From Oceanispirochaeta sp. M1 (GTDB lineage: Bacteria; Spirochaetota; Spirochaetia; DSM-2461): a stretch of 48,679 nt of DNA. The stretch is taken from assembly GCF_003346715.1 (NCBI RefSeq), contig NZ_QQPQ01000036.1:1-48679 (forward strand), in the 5' to 3' direction. Of this stretch, positions 7,811-14,708 are shown piece after piece. A program made the translations under genes and the position numbers. Each line of letters begins with the position of its first letter. Within the stretch, counting starts at the first letter, position 1. The notes beneath the pieces were generated by a model. That model made no database searches. It saw nothing but the letters and a program-made list of their open reading frames with translations, and was not told where the DNA came from.

Positions 7811-8410
7811 TTACAATCCTATTCCTTTTATACTGTGATCAATGACAAACTCAAGTTCAGAAAAAGTTGATCCGGCACGAGCCATGGATGCAGTTCCTCT
7901 CAATGTTGCCGCAAGGCAAAGTGCGTTCATCTCAGCATTTTTATTTAATCCTCTTTCTTTTGCTTCCGGATCATTATTAAAGATATCCGTTAATAATGAT
8001 TTGTCATATTTATCTGCTTCAACTAACAGCTTTCTTGCATTTTCCGGTAAGTCACCGCCGGCCACTTCTGACTGACAATGCACGAGATAACAACCTTTAT
8101 GCTGTTCAGATTCACATTGAATGGAGATTATGGATCTCATGTAATTTTTCAAACGCATTTTTAGCGGTTTCCGATTCTCCAATAGAAATTTTGAATGTGA
8201 TTTAGCCTTGTTTTCAATATAGAAATTTGTTGCTTTGACAAACAGTTCTTCCTTGTTGCCGAAGGTATTGTACATGCTTGGCTTGTTTATCCCCATTCTT
8301 TGAGTGAGATCTGATATGGAGGTACCCGCAAAGCCTTTCTGCCAGAAGACATCCATAGCAGCCTTCAGGGCCGTCTCTTCATCAAATTTTTTTTTACGAC
8401 CACCTGCCAT
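7811..8410 (-). CDS. TetR/AcrR-family transcriptional regulator
   Basis: 199 residues from the ATG at 8410. I chose this start because GAGGAAG sits 4 bp upstream of it; an upstream TTG at 8422 has no such site. The N-terminal helix-turn-helix is clear (FAGTSISDLTQRMGINKPSMYNTFGNKEEL, given here in two parts: FAGTSISDLTQRMG and INKPSMYNTFGNKEEL). The C-terminal ligand domain has the GCYLVHCQSEVA stretch often seen in regulators of reactive-compound or oxidoreductase genes. Its own promoter contains a near-palindrome that overlaps the -10, so autorepression is likely. The divergent neighbours (cation-efflux remnant, AhpC/TSA protein) are candidate targets. Confidence 0.92.
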   Translation of the reverse strand: MAGGRKKKFDEETALKAAMDVFWQKGFAGTSISDLTQRMGINKPSMYNTFGNKEELFVKATNFYIENKAKSHSKFLLENRKPLKMRLKNYMRSIISIQCESEQHKGCYLVHCQSEVAGGDLPENARKLLVEADKYDKSLLTDIFNNDPEAKERGLNKNAEMNALCLAATLRGTASMARAGSTFSELEFVIDHSIKGIGL

Positions 8411-8437
8411 AAGCTTCCTCAATATTTTTATTTATTT

Positions 8438-8466
8438 ATTGTACCTATCGGTATATTTTGTGTCAA
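8438..8466 (-). promoter_or_regulatory. Consensus sigma-70 promoter of the tetR gene
   Basis: On the minus strand, TTGACA (8461-8466), a 17-bp spacer, and TACAAT (8438-8443). Transcription would start about 20 bp before the chosen tetR ATG. This is one of the two best sigma-70 promoters I see in the window. Confidence 0.75.
8442..8453. promoter_or_regulatory. Probable TetR operator
   Basis: TACCTATCGGTA is a near-perfect palindrome (TACC-N4-GGTA) that overlaps the -10 and spacer of the tetR promoter. Binding here would block RNA polymerase, which fits autorepression. Inferred from position and symmetry. Confidence 0.55.
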
Positions 8467-8469
8467 TCA

Positions 8470-8637
8470 TACCGTTCCGTACATGATATTGCCCGGTCCC
8501 TGGAACAGAATATCAAAAAGAAGATTCCTGATATCTACACTATACTGATTCATAGAGAGCTGATCGGAAATGATGAGTAAGAACAGTACGGGCTGAGTCC
8601 TGAAGGTGTCGAAAAGTATCAGGACTCTGTTGGTTGA
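8470..8637 (+). pseudogene. C-terminal remnant of a cation-efflux (CDF) transporter gene
   Basis: Reading in one frame gives YRSVHDIARSLEQN, then KKKIPDIYTILIHRE, then a TAA at 8578, then EQYGLSPEGVEKYQDS before TGA at 8635. The HDIA...LEQ...IPDI pattern resembles the cytoplasmic C-terminal domain of cation diffusion facilitators, which fold and bind metal after the membrane domain. No start codon or membrane part exists upstream, because that space is now the tetR promoter, and there is an internal stop. I read it as a decayed gene tail left by a rearrangement. Family assignment is from pattern memory. Confidence 0.5.
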
Positions 8638-8665
8638 ATAATCCAATAGAGATCAGGAGAAGAGC

Positions 8666-9310
8666 ATGTATTTATCAGAAAAATTAAACAATGAGATTAG
8701 TCGTCAGAGTAAAAAATATCCTTTTTTTATCACAAAATATTTTAAAAATGAAATTGCCAGAATTTATGATGAAAAGTTCATAGAAAGAGCATTTAAAGTT
8801 GGGGATAAAATTTCTGACAGCAAATTCCTAAATAAAAACAATGAAGTCGTAACCCTTTCAGATCAGAGAAAGGGGAGACCAGCTATTCTGAGTTTTTACA
8901 GAGGCTCCTGGTGTGCTTTTTGTAATTTGGAACTCCGGTATTATCATCATCTTATTGAGGAGTCTGAAATGGATAGCATAAATATGTTTGCCATTACTCC
9001 GGAAGCCCCTGATAGTTCTATAAATACAGATGACCTTCACTTTTCTATTCTCAGTGATGTAAAAAATCAATTTGCTAAGAAATTGAACCTTGTTTACACT
9101 CCATCATGGCTGCTTCAACTGATTTACAGGCTTGGTGGAATTAATCTGAAAAAAACGCAGGAAAATAATGAAGCCGAATTACCAATCCCGGCGACCTATG
9201 TTATTGATAAAGAGGGTGTGATTACTTTCGCATTTGTAGATCCGGATTATACAAAACGGGCTGAACCATCACTTGTATTGGATGAATATAAGAAACTGCT
9301 TTATATCTGA
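8666..9310 (+). CDS. AhpC/TSA-family peroxiredoxin-like protein
   Basis: 214-residue cytoplasmic protein of the thioredoxin-like AhpC/TSA superfamily. After about 45 charged, AT-rich-coded residues, the core begins at KVGDKISDSKF. The active site is Y78-R-G-S-W-C83-A-F-C86, a thioredoxin-style CxxC behind the RGxWC motif used by peroxiredoxin-like proteins, with the cis-proline segment at IPATYVIDKEG. It probably reduces a peroxide or acts as a thiol oxidoreductase. AGGAG lies about 7 bp before the ATG. It sits in an AT-rich accessory patch beside the TetR regulator, flavodoxin and MarR genes; this grouping suggests an oxidative or electrophile stress role. Confidence 0.82.
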   Translation: MYLSEKLNNEISRQSKKYPFFITKYFKNEIARIYDEKFIERAFKVGDKISDSKFLNKNNEVVTLSDQRKGRPAILSFYRGSWCAFCNLELRYYHHLIEESEMDSINMFAITPEAPDSSINTDDLHFSILSDVKNQFAKKLNLVYTPSWLLQLIYRLGGINLKKTQENNEAELPIPATYVIDKEGVITFAFVDPDYTKRAEPSLVLDEYKKLLYI

Positions 9311-9443
9311 TTATAAACATGAATGGTGCCGATCTCCCCTCAGCTGTATAAAAGATAATAAAAACTTAAAAGAGTATGTAATCGTTTTATTTCTTCCGGA
9401 TTTTATTGTACAATTTTGCTATTCTAAATTGGTGGTTGTATAA

Positions 9444-9869
9444 ATGAAAATTGCCGTAAGGTATTTCAGTAGAACCGGTAATACCGAGAAACTGGCCAGG
9501 GCTATTGGTGAGCAGTTAAACATAGATCCGCAGTCTGTGGATATTCCTCTGGAAGATGATGTTGAAATTCTTTTTCTGGGTAGTGCATTATATGCTCTTA
9601 ATATCGATAAACAGATGAAGGGGTTTATCGAATCTCTAAGAGGCTCCAGTGTTAAAAAGGTCTTTGTTTTCAGCACTACAGCACTGCTGACATCCTCTTA
9701 CCCCGTGGTTTCAAAAAATCTGCAGCGCAGCGGTATTAAATGCGCTGATGAAGAATTTCATTGCTATGGTGCCTTCGGTGCTTTACATAAAAACCGCCCT
9801 GATGCTAATGACCTTAAAGCCATAAAGAAGTTTGCCAATAAAATATTTAAACAGTATAAGGATCAGTAA
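9444..9869 (+). CDS. Flavodoxin-like FMN protein
   Basis: 141 residues with the flavodoxin phosphate-binding loop S9-R-T-G-N-T14 right after the first beta strand (MKIAVRYF), then the ILFLGSALYALNID segment that corresponds to the second FMN loop. The length fits short-chain flavodoxins. It probably carries electrons or serves a quinone/flavin reductase role in the cytoplasm. A GGTGG ribosome-binding site lies 9 bp upstream. Its TAA overlaps the ATG of the marR gene by one base, so the two are co-translated, which suggests that the MarR protein regulates this gene or is induced with it. Confidence 0.85.
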   Translation: MKIAVRYFSRTGNTEKLARAIGEQLNIDPQSVDIPLEDDVEILFLGSALYALNIDKQMKGFIESLRGSSVKKVFVFSTTALLTSSYPVVSKNLQRSGIKCADEEFHCYGAFGALHKNRPDANDLKAIKKFANKIFKQYKDQ

Positions 9870-10324
9870 TGCAGATCTTTGGAGATTCTATACAGAATCC
9901 AGATGAATCATACAACCAGAAATGCTTCCAGCTTTTTCTATTGCTGGGAGGAGAGATGGAAGCCCGTCTGAATAACGCTGTTACAGATCTGGGACTGACA
10001 TATCTTCAGAGTCTTATTCTTTATGCAATTAATAGTGGTAGAGATAATAGCATGACAGTTAATCAAATCAGTGAATGTCTTCCTAATAAAGTTAATACTT
10101 CACGCTCCATCACACAGTTGATTAAACTCGGCTATGTGATGAAAGAGCGAAGTCAGGAAGATCAGCGCATCGTCTACGTCAATATTACAGATGAGGGACG
10201 CAAAGTCAAAAAACTGGCAGAGGATGCTTTGAAGGGGCAGTTAACTGTCAACCTTCCCGAGGACAAGGCCAAAGAGCTTTATGATCTTTTTTTGCTGATG
10301 CTGCAGAATTACACCGGGGCTTAA
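9869..10324 (+). CDS. MarR-family transcriptional regulator
   Basis: 151 residues with a MarR winged helix: MTVNQISECLPNKVNTSRSI forms the recognition region and KERSQEDQRIVYVNITDEGR the wing, including the DQR and ITDEGR signatures. Starts on the stop codon of the flavodoxin gene (TAATG), so it belongs to the same operon. MarR proteins next to small redox proteins commonly respond to oxidants or phenolic ligands. No cysteine is present in the DNA-binding domain. The ligand cannot be told from the sequence. Confidence 0.9.
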   Translation: MQIFGDSIQNPDESYNQKCFQLFLLLGGEMEARLNNAVTDLGLTYLQSLILYAINSGRDNSMTVNQISECLPNKVNTSRSITQLIKLGYVMKERSQEDQRIVYVNITDEGRKVKKLAEDALKGQLTVNLPEDKAKELYDLFLLMLQNYTGA

Positions 10325-10512
10325 TATTCTCAATTTAAGCTCTATCAAAATATAAGTTTTTATTCAGATAAGACCAGGCTCTTGAGATGGAAAATCCCCG
10401 GCTGTTTAATCAGTGTTTCAACTTCAGTGACTCTAGTGAATAATTCAGTCAGTTTTTTGTGATTGCTTATTTAGTTTTGACATTGATTCTTTATGTTTTA
10501 ATATATTCAGGA

Positions 10513-10535
10513 CAACCCTCCCATAGGGAAGGCTG
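10513..10535 (+). terminator. Weak hairpin between marR and rsgA
   Basis: CAACCCTCCC and GGGAAGGCTG form an imperfect stem around ATA. A T-rich run follows at about 10546-10564, which is rather far. It is in the right place to end the rightward flavodoxin-marR transcript. The rest of 10325-10549 shows nothing recognisable. Confidence 0.35.
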
Positions 10536-10549
10536 TACTGACTGTTATT

Positions 10550-11653
10550 TTATCTTTTTTTTCTTTTTGCAGAATACATAGGACTTTTAACAAATTGGGC
10601 AACATGTTTCCACTTCTCCCGTTCCAGTCTGGCTGCACTTGTCTCCTGACGGGTCTTCAGGTATTTTAACTCCTTCTGCAGCACCAGATAGTTCTCATAA
10701 CGCCTGTTCTCAAGTTCTCCAGATGCCAGAGCAGATTGAACTGCACATCCGGGTTCTCCCTGATGACTGCAGTCCCTGAAACGGCAGTTCTGTGCCAGTT
10801 TAGTAATATCCTGGAATGTTTCAGCCAGGGAATCTTCATCTGCCCATAACTGGACCTCTTTTAATCCCGGTGTATCGACCATAATTACACCCGAGGGAAG
10901 TCTGAACATCTCTTTATGAGTTGTAGTGTGACGACCCCTCAGGTCTCCCTCTCTCTGGGATGTTGTCTTCTGCAGCGATACACCCGCAAGAGAATTGATA
11001 ATTGTCGACTTACCAACCCCTGATGGACCGGTCAGCCCTATGGTCATTCCCGGTTTCAGGGAAGAAGTCATCTCATTAAGCCCTTCTTCAGTTACAGCGC
11101 TGATCATATGTATCTCTACTCCGGGTGCCGCATTCTCTGCAGTAAGCTGAGCAGTTTCCCGTTCGTCCTCAGTACAGAGATCCGCTTTATTTAGAATTAT
11201 AACCGGGGTAGCACCGCTCTCCCATGCCAGTGTCATATAGCGTTCCAGTCCACCGGATGTAAAATTCCTGCCTCCGTTTATCCCGAAGACAAGATAGATA
11301 ATATCAATATTCGCTGCCAGAACCTGCTCATCCGTCCTGTCTCCCGCCACCTTTCGGGAGAAACTGCTCCATCTCGGCAGTACATCCTCGATGACAAGTT
11401 TATCTTCAGAGGCCCTGCGGTACAGAACCCAGTCTCCGATGGCTGGATAGTCTGCCGGCCCTGCTGCTTTAAACTGGAAAGCACCGGAAACTTCACCTTT
11501 AAGATATTCTTCTGATGCGGATGAAGTTTCGGAAGCAACAGTATAGAGATGCCGGACCTCTTTTATGACCCGTCCGGCTTCAAGACCGTCGGTATGACGG
11601 TTTTGATATTCTTTTTCAAGAGAGCTGTTCCAGCCCCATGATTCTTTACTCAT
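10550..11653 (-). CDS. rsgA: Ribosome small-subunit maturation GTPase RsgA
   Basis: Circularly permuted GTPase that binds the 30S subunit late in assembly. The 367 residues have an N-terminal OB-like domain, then GTPase motifs in permuted order: NKAD (155-158), Walker A GPSGVGKST (209-217) and DTPG (260-263). A zinc site follows: C290, C295, H297 and C303 in NCRFRDCSHQGEPGC. The C-terminus is basic, as expected for rRNA binding. Its ATG overlaps the stop of the RNHCP gene (ATGA), so the two are co-translated. The pairing with RNHCP is recurrent in bacteria as far as I recall. Confidence 0.95.
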   Translation of the reverse strand: MSKESWGWNSSLEKEYQNRHTDGLEAGRVIKEVRHLYTVASETSSASEEYLKGEVSGAFQFKAAGPADYPAIGDWVLYRRASEDKLVIEDVLPRWSSFSRKVAGDRTDEQVLAANIDIIYLVFGINGGRNFTSGGLERYMTLAWESGATPVIILNKADLCTEDERETAQLTAENAAPGVEIHMISAVTEEGLNEMTSSLKPGMTIGLTGPSGVGKSTIINSLAGVSLQKTTSQREGDLRGRHTTTHKEMFRLPSGVIMVDTPGLKEVQLWADEDSLAETFQDITKLAQNCRFRDCSHQGEPGCAVQSALASGELENRRYENYLVLQKELKYLKTRQETSAARLEREKWKHVAQFVKSPMYSAKRKKR

Positions 11654-12021
11654 ACGATTTTCTCCAAAGTCTTTTTAGCGGGGAAGGGCAGCATGGTAAT
11701 AGGTTCAGCTGCCAGTCTGAACAGGATCATTTCGTTATCGTCCCCGGCGATCCTGTTGGTTCTAATGAATCCACAGCTTTGACAGCGGTGAATAATTGCC
11801 CACTCTTTTGACGGTTTGACCCATACTGATATGGGCTCCATCAAACCTCTGCATCCGCAGCGGCGATCACCTTTTCTGAGGTCTACATGAAGACTCCAGA
11901 GACAATGAGGGCAGTGGTTGCGATGACTCCCGCCTGCTTCAGGGGGAGGAACTGTCATGTCGCAATGACGGCAGATAAATGTGTCTGTGTAATTGTTGTC
12001 TCTGTGATTATATCGGGACAT
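11650..12021 (-). CDS. RNHCP domain protein
   Basis: 123 residues with the name-giving motif RNHCPHC at about 34-40, preceded by FICRHC and followed by CGCRG and HRCQSCGFIRTN. These make several CxxC pairs, so it is a small zinc-ribbon protein. Function is unknown. It precedes rsgA with a 4-bp overlap, so a role with ribosomes or RNA is plausible. AAGGAAAAGG lies just before the ATG, and a perfect hairpin (12033-12048) sits immediately upstream of that site. It is probably co-transcribed with the 17-codon gene upstream. Confidence 0.88.
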   Translation of the reverse strand: MSRYNHRDNNYTDTFICRHCDMTVPPPEAGGSHRNHCPHCLWSLHVDLRKGDRRCGCRGLMEPISVWVKPSKEWAIIHRCQSCGFIRTNRIAGDDNEMILFRLAAEPITMLPFPAKKTLEKIV

Positions 12022-12032
12022 ACCTTTTCCTT

Positions 12033-12048
12033 CAGGTTGAAAAACCTG
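12033..12048 (-). promoter_or_regulatory. Hairpin directly upstream of the RNHCP ribosome-binding site
   Basis: CAGGTT (12033-12038) and AACCTG (12043-12048) form a perfect 6-bp stem with a 4-base loop. On the mRNA it abuts AAGGAAAAGG, so it could influence translation of the RNHCP-rsgA pair. No T-run follows, so it is not a simple terminator. Confidence 0.4.
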
Positions 12049-12135
12049 GTGTATGTGGTATGGGATGTCCTGTTCAATTAGAAATTATTAAGATTTTTCC
12101 GATGGGAATAAACGGTTGGTACTGAAATTAGAAAA

Positions 12136-12189
12136 TCAGCAGCCGTAAGTCCCCTGAACAGGAACATCTTTGATAACAATAGCTGACAT
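12136..12189 (-). CDS. 17-residue peptide gene (leader peptide or peptide precursor)
   Basis: Encodes MSAIVIKDVPVQGTYGC and stops with TGA. GAGGAGG lies 5 bp before the ATG, and a consensus promoter (12223-12251) lies 34 bp upstream, so this is one of the best-equipped starts in the window. It ends with Gly-Cys. It precedes the RNHCP and rsgA genes by 114 bp on the same strand. I recognise no family. It may be a leader peptide controlling the operon, a secreted or modified peptide, or a small regulatory protein. Real translation is likely; function is unknown. Confidence 0.6.
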   Translation of the reverse strand: MSAIVIKDVPVQGTYGC

Positions 12190-12222
12190 ATACGCCTCCT
12201 CAGGTAACTTTAAGATGTGCTC

Positions 12223-12251
12223 AATATAATCCCGGTCTGGAAATCTGTCAA
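12223..12251 (-). promoter_or_regulatory. Consensus sigma-70 promoter for the 17-codon gene and RNHCP-rsgA
   Basis: Minus strand: TTGACA (12246-12251), 17-bp spacer, TATATT (12223-12228). The predicted start is about 27 bp before the small gene's ATG. A divergent promoter for the flavin oxidoreductase must lie in the same 185-bp region (weak candidate: TTGTTC, 17 bp, TATAAG near 12319-12347). Confidence 0.75.
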
Positions 12252-12375
12252 CATTAAATTTAGTATTTGCGATAATGTTACCCGGCCAGAGCCATATTTA
12301 ATAAATATAGAATTTGATTTGTTCTTAAGTTTAGCTGAGATTATAAGATATCTCGCATTATACAGGAAACATGAT

Positions 12376-13407
12376 ATGGACCACCTTTTCAGCTCTTTCA
12401 GTCTCAATAAAATAACTCTGAGGAACCGTATTGTTATGCCCCCTATGTGTATGTACAGTGCAGATAAAGACGGTATAGCAACGGATTGGCATCGTTTCCA
12501 CTACAGAACCAGAGCTCAGGGAGGAACAGGACTTATTATTCAGGAGGCCACAGCAGTAGAATCCAGAGGGAGAATTTCTGCCAATGATCTTGGTATCTGG
12601 GATGACTCGCAAATACAAGGGTTGAAAAATATTGTTCAAGGAATTGTTTCTGAAGGTGCAGTGCCTGCTATTCAGCTGGCTCATGCAGGCCGTAAGTGCT
12701 GTGCAACAGGAGAAGATGTTATTGCTCCATCAGCTTTAAATTTTGATACGAAAGATCCTCTTTATATAACACCCCGTGAAATGAGTCAGGCTGATATTGA
12801 ATCTGTTATTGAGTCTTTTAAGAATGCTGCTGTAAGGGTGAGAGATGCCGGATATAAAGTTTTAGAACTTCATGGCGCCCATGGATATTTAATAAGTGAA
12901 TTTCTCTCTCCTCTGACAAATCAAAGAACAGATGCTTATGGCGGATCTCCTGAGAAGAGAGCTGAGTTTCTTAGACAGGTAATCAGAGCTGTCCGTTCGG
13001 TGTGGAAAGAGGATAATCCTTTGATTCTCAGAGTATCCGCTGTTGATTATATGGAGGGTGGTAATCAGCCTGAGGATCTTGCCCGGATGATCAACTTAGT
13101 AAAATCTGAGGGTGTGGATCTCATCCATGTCAGTTCCGGTGGTGTAGTACCTAATGTGAAGATTCCTGCAGCTCCGGGATTTCAGATTCCCCCTGCAAAA
13201 ATCATCAAGGCTCAGACGGGACTTCCGGTTGTCGGCGGGGGGCTGATTACTGAATCGGAACATGCTGAGAAGATTATTACCGATGGAGACAGTGATCTTG
13301 TCTTTATGGGACGGGAGCTGCTTCGTAATCCTTACTTTCCTCTGCTTAGTGCAAAGGCTGCGGGAGTGGAGCTCTCTTATCGGCCAAGGCAGTATGACAG
13401 GGCATAA
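12376..13407 (+). CDS. NADPH-flavin oxidoreductase of the Old Yellow Enzyme family (YqjM/NamA type)
   Basis: 343-residue FMN barrel enzyme that reduces activated C=C bonds. I start it at the ATG at 12376, with AGGA 8 bp upstream; the frame is open back to 12217 but that part is not homologous. YqjM-class marks are the N-terminal RNRIVMPPMCMYSA with the redox-tuning cysteine, GGTGLIIQEATAVES, AIQLAHAGRK, and the H-G-A-H-G-YLISEFLSP segment carrying the substrate-binding His pair. The end (VVGGGLIT, FMGRELLRNPYF) is complete. Likely role: detoxifying quinones, enones or nitro compounds. Convergent to nothing; followed by a hairpin terminator. Confidence 0.93.
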   Translation: MDHLFSSFSLNKITLRNRIVMPPMCMYSADKDGIATDWHRFHYRTRAQGGTGLIIQEATAVESRGRISANDLGIWDDSQIQGLKNIVQGIVSEGAVPAIQLAHAGRKCCATGEDVIAPSALNFDTKDPLYITPREMSQADIESVIESFKNAAVRVRDAGYKVLELHGAHGYLISEFLSPLTNQRTDAYGGSPEKRAEFLRQVIRAVRSVWKEDNPLILRVSAVDYMEGGNQPEDLARMINLVKSEGVDLIHVSSGGVVPNVKIPAAPGFQIPPAKIIKAQTGLPVVGGGLITESEHAEKIITDGDSDLVFMGRELLRNPYFPLLSAKAAGVELSYRPRQYDRA

Positions 13408-13415
13408 ATGATTTC

Positions 13416-13431
13416 GGGGAATTGATTCCCC
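13416..13431 (+). terminator. Hairpin terminator after the flavin oxidoreductase
   Basis: GGGGAAT-TG-ATTCCCC is a perfect 7-bp stem followed by an A/T-rich stretch (AAAATTATTTTATTT). The T-run is interrupted, but position and symmetry fit termination. Confidence 0.6.
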
Positions 13432-13577
13432 AAAATTATTTTATTTGAGGAAAAAAATCTCAAAGTTTCAGTCTATACTTTACAGGCCAGGTTTAACTTC
13501 AAAATAATATCAAATATTTATTTTTATTTTTGAAATTCTCTAAAACTATATCCAGTAATGAGTTGTTGTTTTCTCTA

Positions 13578-13599
13578 TGAAAGTTTTTTCAGCCTTTCA
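13578..13599. promoter_or_regulatory. Inverted repeat upstream of the sigma-54 promoter
   Basis: TGAAAG (13578-13583) and CTTTCA (13594-13599) form an inverted repeat with a 10-bp gap, about 30 bp before the -24 element. It could be an activator site but is closer to the promoter than most enhancers. Low confidence. Confidence 0.25.
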
Positions 13600-13602
13600 A
13601 TC

Positions 13603-13611
13603 TGCTATAAT
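13603..13611 (+). promoter_or_regulatory. Possible extended -10 promoter
   Basis: TGCTATAAT is a perfect extended -10 without a recognisable -35. It could give basal sigma-70 transcription of the sugar operon. Confidence 0.3.
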
Positions 13612-13628
13612 AACTGAGTCCAGGAAGA

Positions 13629-13644
13629 TGGCACAGCCCTTGCA
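13629..13644 (+). promoter_or_regulatory. Sigma-54 (RpoN) promoter of the sugar ABC operon
   Basis: TGGCACAGCCCTTGCA matches the -24/-12 consensus TGGCAC-N5-TTGCW fully. The invariant GG (13630-13631) and GC (13642-13643) have the required 12-bp offset. The predicted start is near 13655, giving a short leader with AAGGAGG at 13661 before the ATG at 13674. The operon itself encodes an NtrC-type activator, which supports the call. Confidence 0.85.
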
Positions 13645-13673
13645 ATAGTATGGGAAAATCAAGGAGGACGTTT

Positions 13674-14639
13674 ATGAAACGACTTACAACTTTATTACTT
13701 AGTATTCTTTTTCTTTTTGCTTCTCTGCTGCCCCTTACTGCATCAGGTCAGAAAGATGCTGATCCCGGTCAGAAGACTCTGGCGGTATGTTTGCCTGGAA
13801 GTGTTGAATTCTTCTCTGTACAGAAAAAAGGTATGGATAAAGCTGCTGCTGAGTTCGGTATTAAACTTATCTATTCAGATGCAGAGTGGGATGCTGCAAA
13901 ACAGCTCAGTCAGGTAGAGAATTTTGTTGCCAGAGGTGTTGATGCTGTGATGCTTTGTGCTGCTGATAATCAGGCTCTGCTGCCGGCGGTACAACTCTGT
14001 AATGAAAATTCTATTCCACTTTTTACCTTTACCAATACTCTTGGTGCTGATCCTAATGGTCAGGTCGATGGAATTGAAACATTTATCGGTATCAATGAAA
14101 TCTCATTGGGTCATCTGATGGGTGAAATGGCAGAGTCCCTTCTGGGAGATAAGGATGCCAACATTGTACTGATTGAAGGTAATCCCGGTACTGCTCCTCA
14201 GAGAATGAGAACAGAAGGTTTTATGGAATATGTTGATAAGCACAGCAATTGGAATGTTGTTTACCAGCAGGCTATACCCGGATGGACTAAGGAAGGTGCT
14301 CTGGCTGCAGTTGAAGCAGTTCTTCAGTCTGGAGAAAAAATCGATCTGATCAGTTGTCAGTGGTACAATGCAGCCGCCGCAGCTGCCAAGGCTATTGATG
14401 AATCCGGTAAAACAGACAAGATCTATATAACCGGACTGGAATTTTCAAAAGAACTGATTCCTATGATCAATGACGGTAAAGTTGATATGACTTCCAACTA
14501 CTTTATTGAAGGCGCCGGTTATACCGTAATCGAAACTGCAAATAAATATTTTAACGGAGAGACAATTCCCCTCTTTATCCCTCTTGAGGCATACATAGTT
14601 GATATTAATAATGTTGACTCTGTAACTCCTGAGCTCTAA
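13674..14639 (+). CDS. Periplasmic sugar-binding protein of an ABC transporter (RbsB type)
   Basis: 321 residues from the ATG at 13674, chosen for the AAGGAGG 7 bp upstream; an upstream start at 13650 lacks one. A cleavable signal peptide (KRLTTLLLSILFLFASLLPL) ends near ALTASG-Q; there is no lipobox cysteine. The mature part has the two-lobe type-1 fold: TLAVCLPGSVEFFSVQKKG, GVDAVMLCAADNQAL, IVLIEGNPGTAPQRMRTEGF (each a typical RbsB-like stretch), so the ligand is probably a pentose, hexose or related cyclic compound. First gene after the sigma-54 promoter. A 7-bp hairpin follows it, which often raises the level of the binding-protein mRNA. Confidence 0.93.
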   Translation: MKRLTTLLLSILFLFASLLPLTASGQKDADPGQKTLAVCLPGSVEFFSVQKKGMDKAAAEFGIKLIYSDAEWDAAKQLSQVENFVARGVDAVMLCAADNQALLPAVQLCNENSIPLFTFTNTLGADPNGQVDGIETFIGINEISLGHLMGEMAESLLGDKDANIVLIEGNPGTAPQRMRTEGFMEYVDKHSNWNVVYQQAIPGWTKEGALAAVEAVLQSGEKIDLISCQWYNAAAAAAKAIDESGKTDKIYITGLEFSKELIPMINDGKVDMTSNYFIEGAGYTVIETANKYFNGETIPLFIPLEAYIVDINNVDSVTPEL

Positions 14640-14668
14640 AACAAAATAGTTTTAAAGCAATATAAGAA

Positions 14669-14691
14669 CCAGGGCTGTTAAACGGCCCTGG
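14669..14691 (+). other. Intercistronic hairpin after the binding-protein gene
   Basis: CCAGGGC (14669-14675) pairs perfectly with GCCCTGG (14685-14691) around a 9-base loop. No T-run follows, so it probably protects the upstream message or attenuates read-through, giving more binding protein than transporter. Confidence 0.6.
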
Positions 14692-14708
14692 ACAAGGATG
14701 GATAAATT

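Noticed and set aside
12217-12375. Extended N-terminus of the flavin oxidoreductase
   Set aside because: The family starts at the ATG at 12376, which has AGGA upstream; the earlier part contains the divergent promoter region.
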